The translations under genes and the position numbers were made by a program. A DNA stretch of 64,000 nt from contig JAJKHS010000108.1 of assembly GCA_021154885.1 (NCBI GenBank), positions 55,229 to 119,228 on the forward strand, given 5' to 3'. This stretch comes from Thermoanaerobaculum sp. (GTDB taxonomy: Bacteria > Acidobacteriota > Thermoanaerobaculia > Multivoradales > UBA5704). Below are positions 17,025 to 25,559 of this stretch, piece after piece; within the stretch, counting starts at the first letter, position 1, and the number at the start of each line of letters is the position of its first letter. The notes under the pieces were generated by a model. That model did no database searches. It saw only the letters and a program-made list of their open reading frames with translations, and was not told the DNA's origin.

Positions 17025-19064
17025 TCAAAAAGCCTGCGTGTCCGCACGGCTTTCCAAGTGGTGCGGCGGGTTGTGATAGGACTTGCTCTGACCGGTTTCG
17101 GTATCGGTGACGGTGATCGTGTACTCGACGTCCGAGAGCGCGCCGTAGAAGACCCAGAAGCGTCCGTTGACGGCGCGGCCGTCGAGAACCTTGATCATCA
17201 GCTCGACGTTGTCCGGGCCAAAGAACCAGAAGGCGCCGGTGTCGGCGGTCAGCGGCAGGGGCTGCCCGGACCCGCTCGCGCCCGAGGCGGGATTCGTGAA
17301 CACCACCCCGACGCTGAAGCGGCCGCCGAGGCAGAGCTGGTTGGGAATGAGGGCGCAGCTCGCGGTGGTGAAGCGCTGGGCGAAGACGCCGAAGCCGTTG
17401 CCGTCCTGCGTTCCGTTCACTCCCCCGAGCCCGTGGTTGCGGTCACGGTCATCGCCGCTCGACCATGCCGCCACGATGTCGCCCGTGGGGCTCGTGGCCA
17501 CGGCGGGCTCGGTCTGCACGCCCGCCGTGGCGGTGTTGACCCGTGCGATCGGACCCTTGAGGTTCCAGGACGGATCGAAGACGCCGGCGAAGACGCCGCC
17601 GTCAGGTTCCTGTGCCAGCCGGTCCTTGTACCAGAGCGCCCAGGTATCTCCGGAGGGGAGCGCCACGGCCGCCGGCAACCTGCCCTCGACGGCCTCGGCG
17701 GCACTGAATTCGACGGTCGGGCCAGTCGGAGCGCCTGTCGCGCTGAACCGCCTCGCGAAAAGGTTTCCGACGTCGAAAATGAGTTGATGAAGGGTCCAGA
17801 GCACGGCGAAGCTGCCATCCGCATAGATAACCGGCAGCGGGTCCGCCAAGGCCCCCACCTCGGACTCGTTGACCTCGAGGATGGCGCCCACGGGCTTGCC
17901 CATTTCGTCCAGCCGCTGGGCCCGCACGTTGGAGAAGGCGAAGAAGTCCGTGCCGCTGAAGCCTTCACCCCAGACGATCAGGAAACCGCCGAGCGGCGAG
18001 GTTGCCACCCGCGGCGGGGGGACGAAGCCCGCCGCTTCCAGGCTCGCGTCGGCCCCGAGCGGTTGACCGTGCGCGTCGAACCGCCGCCAGTGGATGCGCA
18101 GGCTGTCGCGAGACGCGGAGAGCTCGCGCCAGACGACCAGGAAGCCGCCGGCGGGATCCGCGGTCACCTCGGGTGTGGGAGAGGTCTGGTTGCCCGAGGC
18201 GAGAGTCATCTCGCCACTCAGGGGCTGGCCCGCGAAGTCGAGAAGACGAGCCCGCGCGATCGTGTCGTCGTTCCAGACGACCAGGTACTGCCCCGTGGCA
18301 TTGGCCGCCACCCGGGGCCTCTCCTGGCTGCTCGACACCGTCGTGTTGACGCGGAATTCGCCGCCGCGAGGGTTCCCGGCAGGGTCATAGACACGGCCGA
18401 AGACGTCCGCCCGGAAGCTCGCCGGCGGGAGAGGGCTGCTGAGCCAAACGATCAGGAAGCTGCCGTCCGGTGCCACGGCGACCGCCGGCGCGAACTGGTC
18501 GCCCGCCGCCGTGACGTTCACCTGAAACTCCGGGCCCACCGGAAAAGGGGCCGCCGTCGCGCCAGACGCAGCCCGCAACAGCTTCGACGCCGCGGGCGGC
18601 GCCTCCTCGTCGAAGGCGGAGACGTCGGCCCCGCTGCCGATATGGCCCGGCGGATTGCGGTAGATCGCCTGGGCCCCGGTCTGGAGGTCGGTGATCGTGA
18701 GTGTGTACTCGACGGTCGAGAGCCCGCCGTAGAACACCCAGAAGTGACGGTTGACCGTCCGGCCGTCGAGCACCTTGACGGTCAGCTCGAGATTGGAGCT
18801 CGAGAAAAACCAGAACAGGCCGGTGTCCGCCGTCAACGGCACCGCCTGCCCCGCGCCCGAGCCCACCCCCGGAGCCGTCCAGGAGACCTCCGCCTGAAAG
18901 CGGTTGCCGTCGAGGCACAGCCGGGTTGCCGCCGGAGCGCAACTCGCCTTCTCCCGCGCAAACCCCCGTCCGGGAGCCAGCGCGAGGAGCAGAAGAAGCA
19001 CCAGGAGGACGATCCGGCCGGCCGGCCGGTGTGCGGCATCAACCTCTGCGAACGCGACTGTCAT
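17025..19064 (-). CDS. Secreted repeat protein with duplicated FWFF module (paralogue A)
   Basis: A 679-residue exported protein, a tandem duplicate of the 14904-16976 gene with the same order: leader (about 16-36), N-terminal module from SCAPAATRLCLDGNRF, propeller-like repeats (FAPAVAVAPDGSFLIVWLS and others), and C-terminal module ending SRADTQAF. The last 75 codons or so are nearly identical at DNA level to those of paralogue B, while the middles differ much more, pointing to recent duplication or gene conversion at the ends. It heads the inferred three-gene operon. Function unknown. Confidence 0.78.
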   Translation of the reverse strand: MTVAFAEVDAAHRPAGRIVLLVLLLLLALAPGRGFAREKASCAPAATRLCLDGNRFQAEVSWTAPGVGSGAGQAVPLTADTGLFWFFSSSNLELTVKVLDGRTVNRHFWVFYGGLSTVEYTLTITDLQTGAQAIYRNPPGHIGSGADVSAFDEEAPPAASKLLRAASGATAAPFPVGPEFQVNVTAAGDQFAPAVAVAPDGSFLIVWLSSPLPPASFRADVFGRVYDPAGNPRGGEFRVNTTVSSSQERPRVAANATGQYLVVWNDDTIARARLLDFAGQPLSGEMTLASGNQTSPTPEVTADPAGGFLVVWRELSASRDSLRIHWRRFDAHGQPLGADASLEAAGFVPPPRVATSPLGGFLIVWGEGFSGTDFFAFSNVRAQRLDEMGKPVGAILEVNESEVGALADPLPVIYADGSFAVLWTLHQLIFDVGNLFARRFSATGAPTGPTVEFSAAEAVEGRLPAAVALPSGDTWALWYKDRLAQEPDGGVFAGVFDPSWNLKGPIARVNTATAGVQTEPAVATSPTGDIVAAWSSGDDRDRNHGLGGVNGTQDGNGFGVFAQRFTTASCALIPNQLCLGGRFSVGVVFTNPASGASGSGQPLPLTADTGAFWFFGPDNVELMIKVLDGRAVNGRFWVFYGALSDVEYTITVTDTETGQSKSYHNPPHHLESRADTQAF

Positions 19065-19159
19065 GTCTCCCCCCTTCGTCGAGCGAGAGCTGCCTTGAAT
19101 CTGCCTGATGTCATTCTAGCATAATCGCTGACGTGCAACCTCCGGTGTAGGATCGCGGC

Positions 19160-20008
19160 ATGAACGACGCCACCTCCACTCAACGGTCCGCGATCGCCAG
19201 GTTCAGGGAATTGCATGCGTCCGGCTGTTTCGTGATTCCCAACCCCTGGGACGTGGGAACGGCCCGGTATCTCCAGCATCTGGGGTTCGAGGCCCTGGCC
19301 ACCACGTCCGCCGGTTTTGCGTTCACTCACGGACTGCCGGATGAGGTTTCGGCGATTCCACGGGACGCCATGCTCGCGCACATTCGCGAGATCGTCGCGG
19401 CGACGCCGCTGCCCGTGAACGCGGACTTTCAGGCGGGTTACGCGCACGAACCGGAAGGCGTCGCCGCGAACGTGGCGCTCTGCATCGCCACCGGGGTCGC
19501 CGGCCTTTCGATCGAGGATGCGACCGGCGACAACGCCAGGCCTCTCTATGAAGACCGCCTGGCGGTCGACCGCATCCGGGCGGCGCGCGGTGCCATCGAT
19601 GCGTCAGGCATTCCGGTGGTCCTCACGGCGCGCTGTGAAGCATGGCTCGTCGGGCAATCGGACCCGGCCCGCGTGGCGCTCGAGCGACTCGTCGCCTATG
19701 CCGAGGCGGGCGCCGATTGCCTCTTCGCCCCCGGCGTTCGAGAGCCCGACGAGATCGCGGCGATCGTGAAGGCGGTCTCGCCGAAGCCGGTCAACGTCCT
19801 GGTGTCCGCACCCAGCAGCGCTCTTTCGGTCTCGCGGCTTGCCGATCTTGGCGTGCGGCGCATCTCGTTCGGTTCCGCACTGGCGCGTGTCGCATGGGGA
19901 GCCTTCCTCCGCGCCACGCAGAGCATCGCGACGACAGGATCCTTCGACGCCTTGGCCGGCGCGGCTTCGTTCGCCGAGTTGAATGAGCTCTTTCGCAATC
20001 GAGGTTGA
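19160..20008 (+). CDS. Isocitrate lyase/PEP mutase superfamily protein
   Basis: A 282-residue TIM-barrel enzyme. The N-terminal IPNPWDVGTARYLQHLGFEALATTS, the metal-site region VNADFQAGY, and LSIEDATGDN followed by LTARCEAW are the strand motifs of this superfamily, which includes 2-methylisocitrate lyase, oxaloacetate decarboxylase and PEP mutase. The KKCGH catalytic loop of true isocitrate lyases is absent. Together with the length, this places it among the short PEP-mutase-like members whose substrates are mostly unassigned. The ATG at 19160 begins the conserved helix. Single gene, divergent from the repeat protein operon. Confidence 0.88.
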   Translation: MNDATSTQRSAIARFRELHASGCFVIPNPWDVGTARYLQHLGFEALATTSAGFAFTHGLPDEVSAIPRDAMLAHIREIVAATPLPVNADFQAGYAHEPEGVAANVALCIATGVAGLSIEDATGDNARPLYEDRLAVDRIRAARGAIDASGIPVVLTARCEAWLVGQSDPARVALERLVAYAEAGADCLFAPGVREPDEIAAIVKAVSPKPVNVLVSAPSSALSVSRLADLGVRRISFGSALARVAWGAFLRATQSIATTGSFDALAGAASFAELNELFRNRG

Positions 20009-20023
20009 TGGAGCGCGGGACTC

Positions 20024-20719
20024 TCACCCCTCGAAGACGGCAATTGCCCGCACCGGCGAGCCGGTTCCTCCACGGATCTTGAGCGGCAGACCAATAAAGC
20101 GAAAACGTCCCCGACCGACAAGCTGATACAAATTGATCATGTTCTCGTAATGCGTAAAGCCCAACTCCCCACAAATACGATGAACTTCCTTATTAGAAAC
20201 GTCGACCACACCCGGTGACATCGTTTCTACGCCAAAGGCCGCGATCTCCTGCTGGCCCAGCCAGCGCGCCGAGTCGATGCTGATCCCGGGTCCATGGCGC
20301 CAATCGGCGGTCCCGAAGGCGCGTCGATAATGATCCGTATACAGTAGAACCGTATCCCCCGGCTTGATTTCAAGACCGGCCGCGGAGAGGGCGCGTGCCA
20401 AATCGTCCGGCTCAATCAAATCCAGCAGACCTTTATGAGACAGGTCCAAACAGATACCCTCGGTATAGAACATCGTCAGAGACATCGTGTCGATAGATCG
20501 TCCCCGGTACTGACGTGCCATATGGTTGATGGCATCGACGTGCGTACCTGTATGTTCGCCCAATTCCAGCCGGTTCACGGCGGGCGAAACCAAGTCACTA
20601 TCGGTAATGCCATCCCACTGTTCATGCGATGCGTGCGTTGTGATCTGCACTTCCGGAAGGCCGGGAAACACCGGCATGCCTGAGAAGATTTCCTGACTCA
20701 AATCAACTATCTCAAGCAT
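20024..20719 (-). CDS. Cyclase/kynurenine formamidase-like hydrolase
   Basis: A 231-residue metal-dependent hydrolase. The HTGTHVDAINH motif (about residues 55-65) is the conserved HxGTHxDxxxH metal site of the cyclase family (PF04199), and DLSQEIFSGMPVFPG is the usual N-terminus. Family members include kynurenine formamidase, isatin hydrolase and polyketide-cyclase-like proteins; no tryptophan-degradation neighbours are present, so the substrate is open. Base composition is more AT-rich than the genes on either side, a possible sign of transfer. Confidence 0.88.
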   Translation of the reverse strand: MLEIVDLSQEIFSGMPVFPGLPEVQITTHASHEQWDGITDSDLVSPAVNRLELGEHTGTHVDAINHMARQYRGRSIDTMSLTMFYTEGICLDLSHKGLLDLIEPDDLARALSAAGLEIKPGDTVLLYTDHYRRAFGTADWRHGPGISIDSARWLGQQEIAAFGVETMSPGVVDVSNKEVHRICGELGFTHYENMINLYQLVGRGRFRFIGLPLKIRGGTGSPVRAIAVFEG

Positions 20720-20740
20720 ACCTTGTACCCTTCGAACACC

Positions 20741-21586
20741 CTACAATGTCGGCACGCCCCGCCGCCGCGGCCCGCGCGGGAAGGCCTGGTCGAGGCGCCG
20801 CACCTCGTCCTCGCCGAGCTCGATGTCGGCCGCAGCGGCGTTGTCCGCCGCGTGCTCCGCGTTCGCGGCTTTGGGGATGGCGAAGAGGGAGGGGAAGCGC
20901 AGCAGGAAGGCGAGGGCGATCTGGTGCGGGGTGGCGCCGTGGGCCTTGGCGATCTCGTCCAGGACCCGGCCGCCCGCGCTCGCGGGTGAGGGGAATTCGC
21001 CCGAGCCGAAGGGGCTGTAGGCGACCACGGCGATGTCGTGCCCGGCGCAGAAGGGGATCACCGCGTGCTCGATGGCCCGCTCCTGCAGATGGTAGAGGAC
21101 CTGGTTGCAGGCCACCCGGCCCGGGCCGGCGATGGCCACGGCGCGGGCGAGACCCTCCTCATCGAAGTTGCTCAAGCCCCAGGCGCGGACCTTCCCCGCC
21201 GCCACCAGCTCCTCGAAGGCGGCGATCGTGTCCTTGAGGGGGTAGGAGCCCGGCCAGTGGAGGAGATAGCAGTCCAGGTGGTCGGTCCGCAGGCGATGGA
21301 GAGAACGGTCGCAGGCCTGGACGGTGCCGCGCCGCGAGGCGTTCTGCGGCAGGACCTTGCTCACCAGGAACACCTCGTCGCGCCGTCCGGCGAGGGCCTC
21401 CCCCACCAGCTCCTCCACCTCGCCGTCGCCGTACATCTCCGCCGTGTCGACGTGGGTCATCCCCGCGTCCAGGCCGCGTCGCAGGGCCGCGATGGCCGCG
21501 CGGCGGTCGTCCCGCTCCAGGTTCCAGGTCCCCTGGCCGACGACGGCCACCTCCTCGCCGGTCGGTCCGAACGTGCGCTTCTTCAT
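20741..21586 (-). CDS. Aldo/keto reductase
   Basis: A 281-residue NADPH-dependent oxidoreductase with a TIM-barrel fold. The catalytic tetrad is in place: Asp and Tyr in HVDTAEMYGDGEVEEL (about 46-61), Lys in LVSKVLP (about 79), His in LLHWPGSYPLKDT (about 109). The cofactor-binding C-terminus IPKAANAEHAADN (about 239-251) matches the AKR pattern IPKxxxxxHxxxN. The substrate is not predictable. It ends 22 bases upstream of the cyclase gene on the same strand, so they could be cotranscribed. Confidence 0.93.
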   Translation of the reverse strand: MKKRTFGPTGEEVAVVGQGTWNLERDDRRAAIAALRRGLDAGMTHVDTAEMYGDGEVEELVGEALAGRRDEVFLVSKVLPQNASRRGTVQACDRSLHRLRTDHLDCYLLHWPGSYPLKDTIAAFEELVAAGKVRAWGLSNFDEEGLARAVAIAGPGRVACNQVLYHLQERAIEHAVIPFCAGHDIAVVAYSPFGSGEFPSPASAGGRVLDEIAKAHGATPHQIALAFLLRFPSLFAIPKAANAEHAADNAAAADIELGEDEVRRLDQAFPRGPRRRGVPTL

Positions 21587-21671
21587 CTCCGCTCCTCCCG
21601 TTCGCCACTATAACTCCGCCCTCGCGGTGAGAGGATAACATTGACTCCACGAGAGGACGGAGATAGTCTGT

Positions 21672-22046
21672 TTGGAATCCCGGGACCTCAATATGTCTCC
21701 TGAACCTGTCACCAACCACTGCCCCTACTGCCATCGGGCCATGCAGGTGACCCGGATGAGCTGTCCCTCCTGCGAGATCTCCGTCGACGCCGATTTCCCG
21801 GCGCCGCGCCTGGCCCGGCTTCCGGTGGAGCACCAGCGCTTCATCGAGATGTTCGTCCTGGCGAGCGGCAACCTGAAGGCGATCGCCGAGCAGGCGGGGG
21901 TGTCCTATCCCACCGTCCGCTCGCGGCTCGACAAGATCATCGAGGCGTTGCGCCTGGTGATCGTGGAGAGCAGCGGGGACCGGGACGAGGCCTTCGGCGA
22001 CAAGGAGAGGACCGAAGCCGCAGCCCGCCTGATCAAGGCCATCTGA
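21672..22046 (+). CDS. DUF2089 family protein (zinc ribbon plus helix-turn-helix)
   Basis: A protein of 117-124 residues. The N-terminal zinc ribbon has two CxxC pairs (CPYCHRAMQ and CPSCEIS). A C-terminal helix-turn-helix follows (FIEMFVLASGNLKAIAEQAG, then VSYPTVRSRLDKIIE), the domain pair of DUF2089. The fold suggests a DNA-binding regulator. The start is either the TTG at 21672, which has GGAG upstream, or the ATG at 21693, which has none. It lies just upstream of a TPR protein on the same strand and may regulate it. Confidence 0.83.
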   Translation: MESRDLNMSPEPVTNHCPYCHRAMQVTRMSCPSCEISVDADFPAPRLARLPVEHQRFIEMFVLASGNLKAIAEQAGVSYPTVRSRLDKIIEALRLVIVESSGDRDEAFGDKERTEAAARLIKAI

Positions 22047-22118
22047 GGCTCCGGAAGTCATCCAGCCTGTAAATCTGTTGTAACTCTGGTCTCACTCTTG
22101 CGTAGATTGAGAGGAGCG

Positions 22119-23372
22119 ATGGCTGCTCAACTCAACGGTGCGTCGAGTCAGAACCAGAGGCCTGTGGCTAATTTCAAGAATTTTCGACTCCTGGCCGGAA
22201 GTGCGGGGAAGAGCAACGCGGAAGCGAAGCGTCTGGACCAGTTCCTCACCGGTCTGGCGGACCCGGGCCTCATCGGCTCGCTGAAGCGCGAGGAGCAGGG
22301 CCGGCACCGCCGCCTCGCCGTCCTCACGCTGCTGGCGGGAGTGCTCCTCGGAGCCTCCGGGTTCTGGCTGGCCCTCGACGCGCGGAAGACCGCGAACGAT
22401 CCGCCTTCCAAGTCCGCCGTTGAGACGGCCCGCACCCTGGTCACCCATGGGAGCTCCCTGGCGTGGTCGAAGGAGCTCCCGAAGGCCTTGCGCGAGCTCC
22501 GGCTCGCCACCGAGCTCGCCCCTGGAATGGTGGAGGCCTGGGACGCCCTGGCGATCGCCTATTTCTACAGTGGCCAGACCCACGAGGCCGTTCGCTGTTG
22601 GCACCGCTGCCTCGCCATCGAGCCCGGCCACGAACGGAGCTTCCACAACCTCGGGGACATCTACTTCTACTCCGGCCGCTACCAGGAGGCCGAGGACTAC
22701 TGGCTGAAGGCCCACGCCGACCGGGCCGTCGCCCGGGTGCGGCTGCTGGAGGGGCGGACGCAGGAGGCCATTCCTCTCGTGCACAAGCTCGCATCAGAGC
22801 GGCCGGACGACCGCTGGATCCAGGTCATGAAGCAGGCGGTGGAAGGCGGACAGCTCACGCCCTATCTGCGCTGGCGGCTCGAGCCCGGCTATCTGTTGAG
22901 CTGGGACCCCGAGACCACGAAGGGGTGGCGTCTGTTCTACGAGGAGCGCTACGGCGAGGCCTCGGCCTTGTTCTCCCAGGTTCTCGCCAGACACCCTGGA
23001 GACGGCTCGGCCCTGCTCGGCAAGGGCTGGTGCCTGCAGAAGATCGGCAGCCATTTCGAAGCCCGTCCCTACTTCGAGCGTGTCCTGGCGAAGTGGCCCG
23101 CCAACTACGGGGCCCTGAACGGCCTCGGCTGGGCGCTGAAAGACGAGAAGCAGACCGAGGGCGCCCTGAAGGCGTGGGAACGGGTGCTGGACCACCGGCC
23201 CGACAACGTCGAATCGTCCGAGGCGCGCAAAGGGATCGGGATGGTCTACTACGAGCGCGGCGACTACGGCCGGGCGAACCTCTATCTCTCCGAGTGCGTC
23301 CTGAAAAACTCCGAGGACAAGGAAGCCGCCAAGCTCCTGGCGGAGACCGCGCGGAAGCTGTCGCCGCAGTGA
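22119..23372 (+). CDS. Membrane-anchored TPR protein
   Basis: A 417-residue protein. A basic cytoplasmic N-terminus of about 60 residues is followed by one transmembrane segment (LAVLTLLAGVLLGASGFWLAL, about 66-86). The rest is tetratricopeptide-like helical repeats (AWDALAIAYFYSGQTHEAVRCW, FHNLGDIYFYSGRYQEAEDYW, ALNGLGWALKDEKQTEGALKAW, and more). TPRs mediate protein-protein contacts; the partner is unknown. I chose the ATG at 22119, with GAGGAG 2 bases upstream, over the TTG at 22098; the spacing is short either way. It follows the DUF2089 gene by 72 bases. Confidence 0.82.
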   Translation: MAAQLNGASSQNQRPVANFKNFRLLAGSAGKSNAEAKRLDQFLTGLADPGLIGSLKREEQGRHRRLAVLTLLAGVLLGASGFWLALDARKTANDPPSKSAVETARTLVTHGSSLAWSKELPKALRELRLATELAPGMVEAWDALAIAYFYSGQTHEAVRCWHRCLAIEPGHERSFHNLGDIYFYSGRYQEAEDYWLKAHADRAVARVRLLEGRTQEAIPLVHKLASERPDDRWIQVMKQAVEGGQLTPYLRWRLEPGYLLSWDPETTKGWRLFYEERYGEASALFSQVLARHPGDGSALLGKGWCLQKIGSHFEARPYFERVLAKWPANYGALNGLGWALKDEKQTEGALKAWERVLDHRPDNVESSEARKGIGMVYYERGDYGRANLYLSECVLKNSEDKEAAKLLAETARKLSPQ

Positions 23373-23395
23373 GGGCCCGCGGTAGCTCCTGACGG

Positions 23396-24019
23396 TCAAA
23401 CCAGGCCGTACCCGATGTCCTTGGCCACCCGCCGGATCACCGGGAGAAGAGCGGGGTCGCGCAAGGGCCGGTGGAATTCAGGCATCCTGGATAAGGCCGC
23501 AGCTCCCCGCTCGTACAAGGCGGCACAGGGGCGGTTGTGATACATCGAGGAGGCATAGTAGACGCCATCGGCCTCCGGATAGGCCTCGTAGATTGCACGC
23601 GACCATCGCTGGGCGCGGTAACGAGGACCGGTGTTGATGGCCATGGAAGCTCCGGCGCGGGTGGGCCACACTCCAGTCAGATCCAGGAGCCGCAGGGGCC
23701 ACCTCAGGACGAAGCCGGCGAGCCACGGGTCCCGCGCCGTGCGGTCGATGAGCCGCGTGTCCTGGAAAACCTCGACGAAGCAGATCGCCCCCTCTTCCGC
23801 GGCATAGAGGATTGAGCGATCCTGGACCCGCGGCGGCGGCAGATGATGATCGAAACGGCCCTGCGTTGGACCGTAGGAGCGAAGGGTGTTCCAGAAGGTG
23901 GGATGGCTCCCGCCCCGGAAGTAGAGACGCCAGAGAAGACTTCTCACGGGCAGGACTCGCCAAACCGGTTCGACCTCGGCGAGTTCGGCAGCGGGAGGGG
24001 GCTCGGGGAATTTCGGCAA
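23396..24019 (-). CDS. RES-domain toxin (NAD+-degrading)
   Basis: A 207-residue protein of the RES family, whose characterised toxins (for example MbcT) phosphorolyse or hydrolyse NAD+. The family's Arg, Glu and Ser positions are visible in LLWRLYFRGGSHPTFWN, AICFVEVFQD and YYASSMYHNRPCAALYERG. It begins 15 bases after the stop of the antitoxin gene, the usual antitoxin-first order. The gene is full length with no damage seen. Confidence 0.87.
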   Translation of the reverse strand: MPKFPEPPPAAELAEVEPVWRVLPVRSLLWRLYFRGGSHPTFWNTLRSYGPTQGRFDHHLPPPRVQDRSILYAAEEGAICFVEVFQDTRLIDRTARDPWLAGFVLRWPLRLLDLTGVWPTRAGASMAINTGPRYRAQRWSRAIYEAYPEADGVYYASSMYHNRPCAALYERGAAALSRMPEFHRPLRDPALLPVIRRVAKDIGYGLV

Positions 24020-24034
24020 GTCCGGCGAGCCGAG

Positions 24035-24658
24035 CTACAGGTTTGAGGCCATCTCCGCGACAGGCTCGACGGGCAACCCCATGCGCAGCCAGTCCCGCGG
24101 ACTTAAGGTGCGACCTCCCAGAGCCTCGGAGGAGAGATCCGCATTCGGGGTGTTGAACCAGCGGAAGACCGCTACGGGATGGAGCTCGGGGTGAAGGCGG
24201 GAGACGACCTCGCCGACGCCCCGCACCAGCTTTTCGCCATCGAACTGGAACTCGGGGATGTACCAGCTCGTTCCGATCCGGATACCGTAAAGCGTCGGAG
24301 GAGTGGCGGTGAGGCGCTGTCGGATTCGGCTCGGGTCCACGCCCAGCTTCCCTGCCGTCTCCACCGTCGACAAGCTCGATTTGAGCAGGGCCGCGAACTC
24401 GGCCACCGTCTGAACGAGGGGGTCGTCCGCATCGAGCTCTTCGGGCTCCAGGGAGAACCCTCCCCGTTCCAGGATCTGGGCCTCCGCAGCCGTCAGGTCC
24501 TCCCGCGGATCCTGGCGATAGAGGGTCCGCTGCAGCCGGGCGACCGCCTCTTTGACCAGCGGGTCCAGCCCTTCAGGCGCCACCTCGATGCCGTGGCTGT
24601 GGAGAAAGGCGAACGTGGAAGCTCGGGAAGCGGCTCTGGCCATCTGCATCGTCCTCAC
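24035..24658 (-). CDS. Xre/MbcA/ParS-type antitoxin of the RES pair
   Basis: A 207-residue protein. The central region (LLKSSLSTVETAGKLGVDPSR, then RIRQRL) looks like a helix-turn-helix or MerR-like DNA-binding segment. The C-terminus (PVAVFRWFNTPNADLSSEALGGRTLSPRDWLRMG) matches the toxin-binding domain of RES antitoxins (NxxLGGRTPxxWL pattern). It would block the RES toxin and repress the operon. The start may be the GTG at 24658 or the ATG at 24649, which has GAGG close upstream. Confidence 0.8.
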   Translation of the reverse strand: MRTMQMARAASRASTFAFLHSHGIEVAPEGLDPLVKEAVARLQRTLYRQDPREDLTAAEAQILERGGFSLEPEELDADDPLVQTVAEFAALLKSSLSTVETAGKLGVDPSRIRQRLTATPPTLYGIRIGTSWYIPEFQFDGEKLVRGVGEVVSRLHPELHPVAVFRWFNTPNADLSSEALGGRTLSPRDWLRMGLPVEPVAEMASNL

Positions 24659-24663
24659 GTCGA

Positions 24664-24676
24664 CTCACATCGTGAG
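24664..24676. promoter_or_regulatory. Inverted repeat upstream of the RES antitoxin
   Basis: CTCAC-atc-GTGAG, a 5-3-5 inverted repeat directly upstream of the antitoxin start. Its placement at the promoter of a toxin-antitoxin operon suggests an autorepression operator; that is inference. Confidence 0.4.
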
Positions 24677-24764
24677 CCTGCAAGAGAGAATAGCACGGCA
24701 CGAGCCATTTCTCGGATATCCTCCCCCCGCGTCGAGCCCAGGAACCTGAAAAGAAAGACCTCCC

Positions 24765-25559
24765 ATGAACCTCCCCCAGGCGCTGATCCTCATCGCGGCC
24801 TCCTTCGGTGCCGGCGTCATGAACGCCATGGCCGGCGGTGGGACGATCCTCACCTTCCCGTCGCTGGTCTTTCTGGGCCTGCCGTCCATCGCCGCCAATG
24901 CCACGTCGACCGTCGCCCTTCTCCCCGCCTCCCTGACCAGCCTCTATGGCTTCCGCGACGACGTGCGGATGTATCAGGGATGGCTGAAGAGGCTGTTCCT
25001 GCCCAGCCTGATTGGCGGCGCCGTGGGCTCCGTGCTCCTGCTGCGCACGCCGGAGAAGACGTTCGCTTTCCTCGCGCCGCTCCTGATCCTCTTCGCCACC
25101 GTGCTGTTCATGGCGCAGGGGCTCCTCGCCCGCTGGACGGCGGCGCGCAAGGCCGGCAAGCCGCCGGCCACACAGGGGGAGGATCCCTCGCCGGGGCGCT
25201 GGACCCTCGCCATCCTCCTCCAGCTCGGGGTCGCCGTCTACGGCGGCTATTTCGGCGCCGGGATCGGCATCCTGATGCTCGCGCTGCTGGGCTTCCTGGG
25301 CCTCTCCAACATCCACGCCGCCAATGGCATCAAGAACTTGTTGGGCTTCTGCATCAACTTCGTGGCAGCGGGCTACTTCATCTTCAAGGGCGCCGTGGTC
25401 TGGCCGGCGGCCCTGGTGATCGTGGGCGGCGGCGCCGTGGGGGGGTACGCCGGCGCCCGCTTCGCCAAGCGCATCGGCAAGGAGAAAGCGCGGGCCGCCG
25501 TCGTCGTCATCGGACTGGTAGTCACGGCGATCCTGTTCTGGCAGCGGGCGACGAAGTGA
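24765..25559 (+). CDS. TauE/SafE family membrane exporter
   Basis: A 264-residue protein with about eight transmembrane segments. The N-terminal FGAGVMNAMAGGGTILTFPSLVFLG and the second-half repeat YGGYFGAGIGILMLALLGFLG are the paired Gly-rich motifs of the TauE/SafE (DUF81) family, implicated in export of sulfite, sulfoacetate and other organosulfonates. The substrate here is unknown. The ATG is preceded by AAAGAAAGACC, a weak ribosome site. Its 3' end overlaps the convergent P-loop gene by 38 bases. Confidence 0.9.
   Translation: MNLPQALILIAASFGAGVMNAMAGGGTILTFPSLVFLGLPSIAANATSTVALLPASLTSLYGFRDDVRMYQGWLKRLFLPSLIGGAVGSVLLLRTPEKTFAFLAPLLILFATVLFMAQGLLARWTAARKAGKPPATQGEDPSPGRWTLAILLQLGVAVYGGYFGAGIGILMLALLGFLGLSNIHAANGIKNLLGFCINFVAAGYFIFKGAVVWPAALVIVGGGAVGGYAGARFAKRIGKEKARAAVVVIGLVVTAILFWQRATK

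Noticed and set aside
17058..19124. 688-codon frame antisense to the secreted paralogue
   Set aside because: Arg-rich shadow of the real gene with no start signal or motif.
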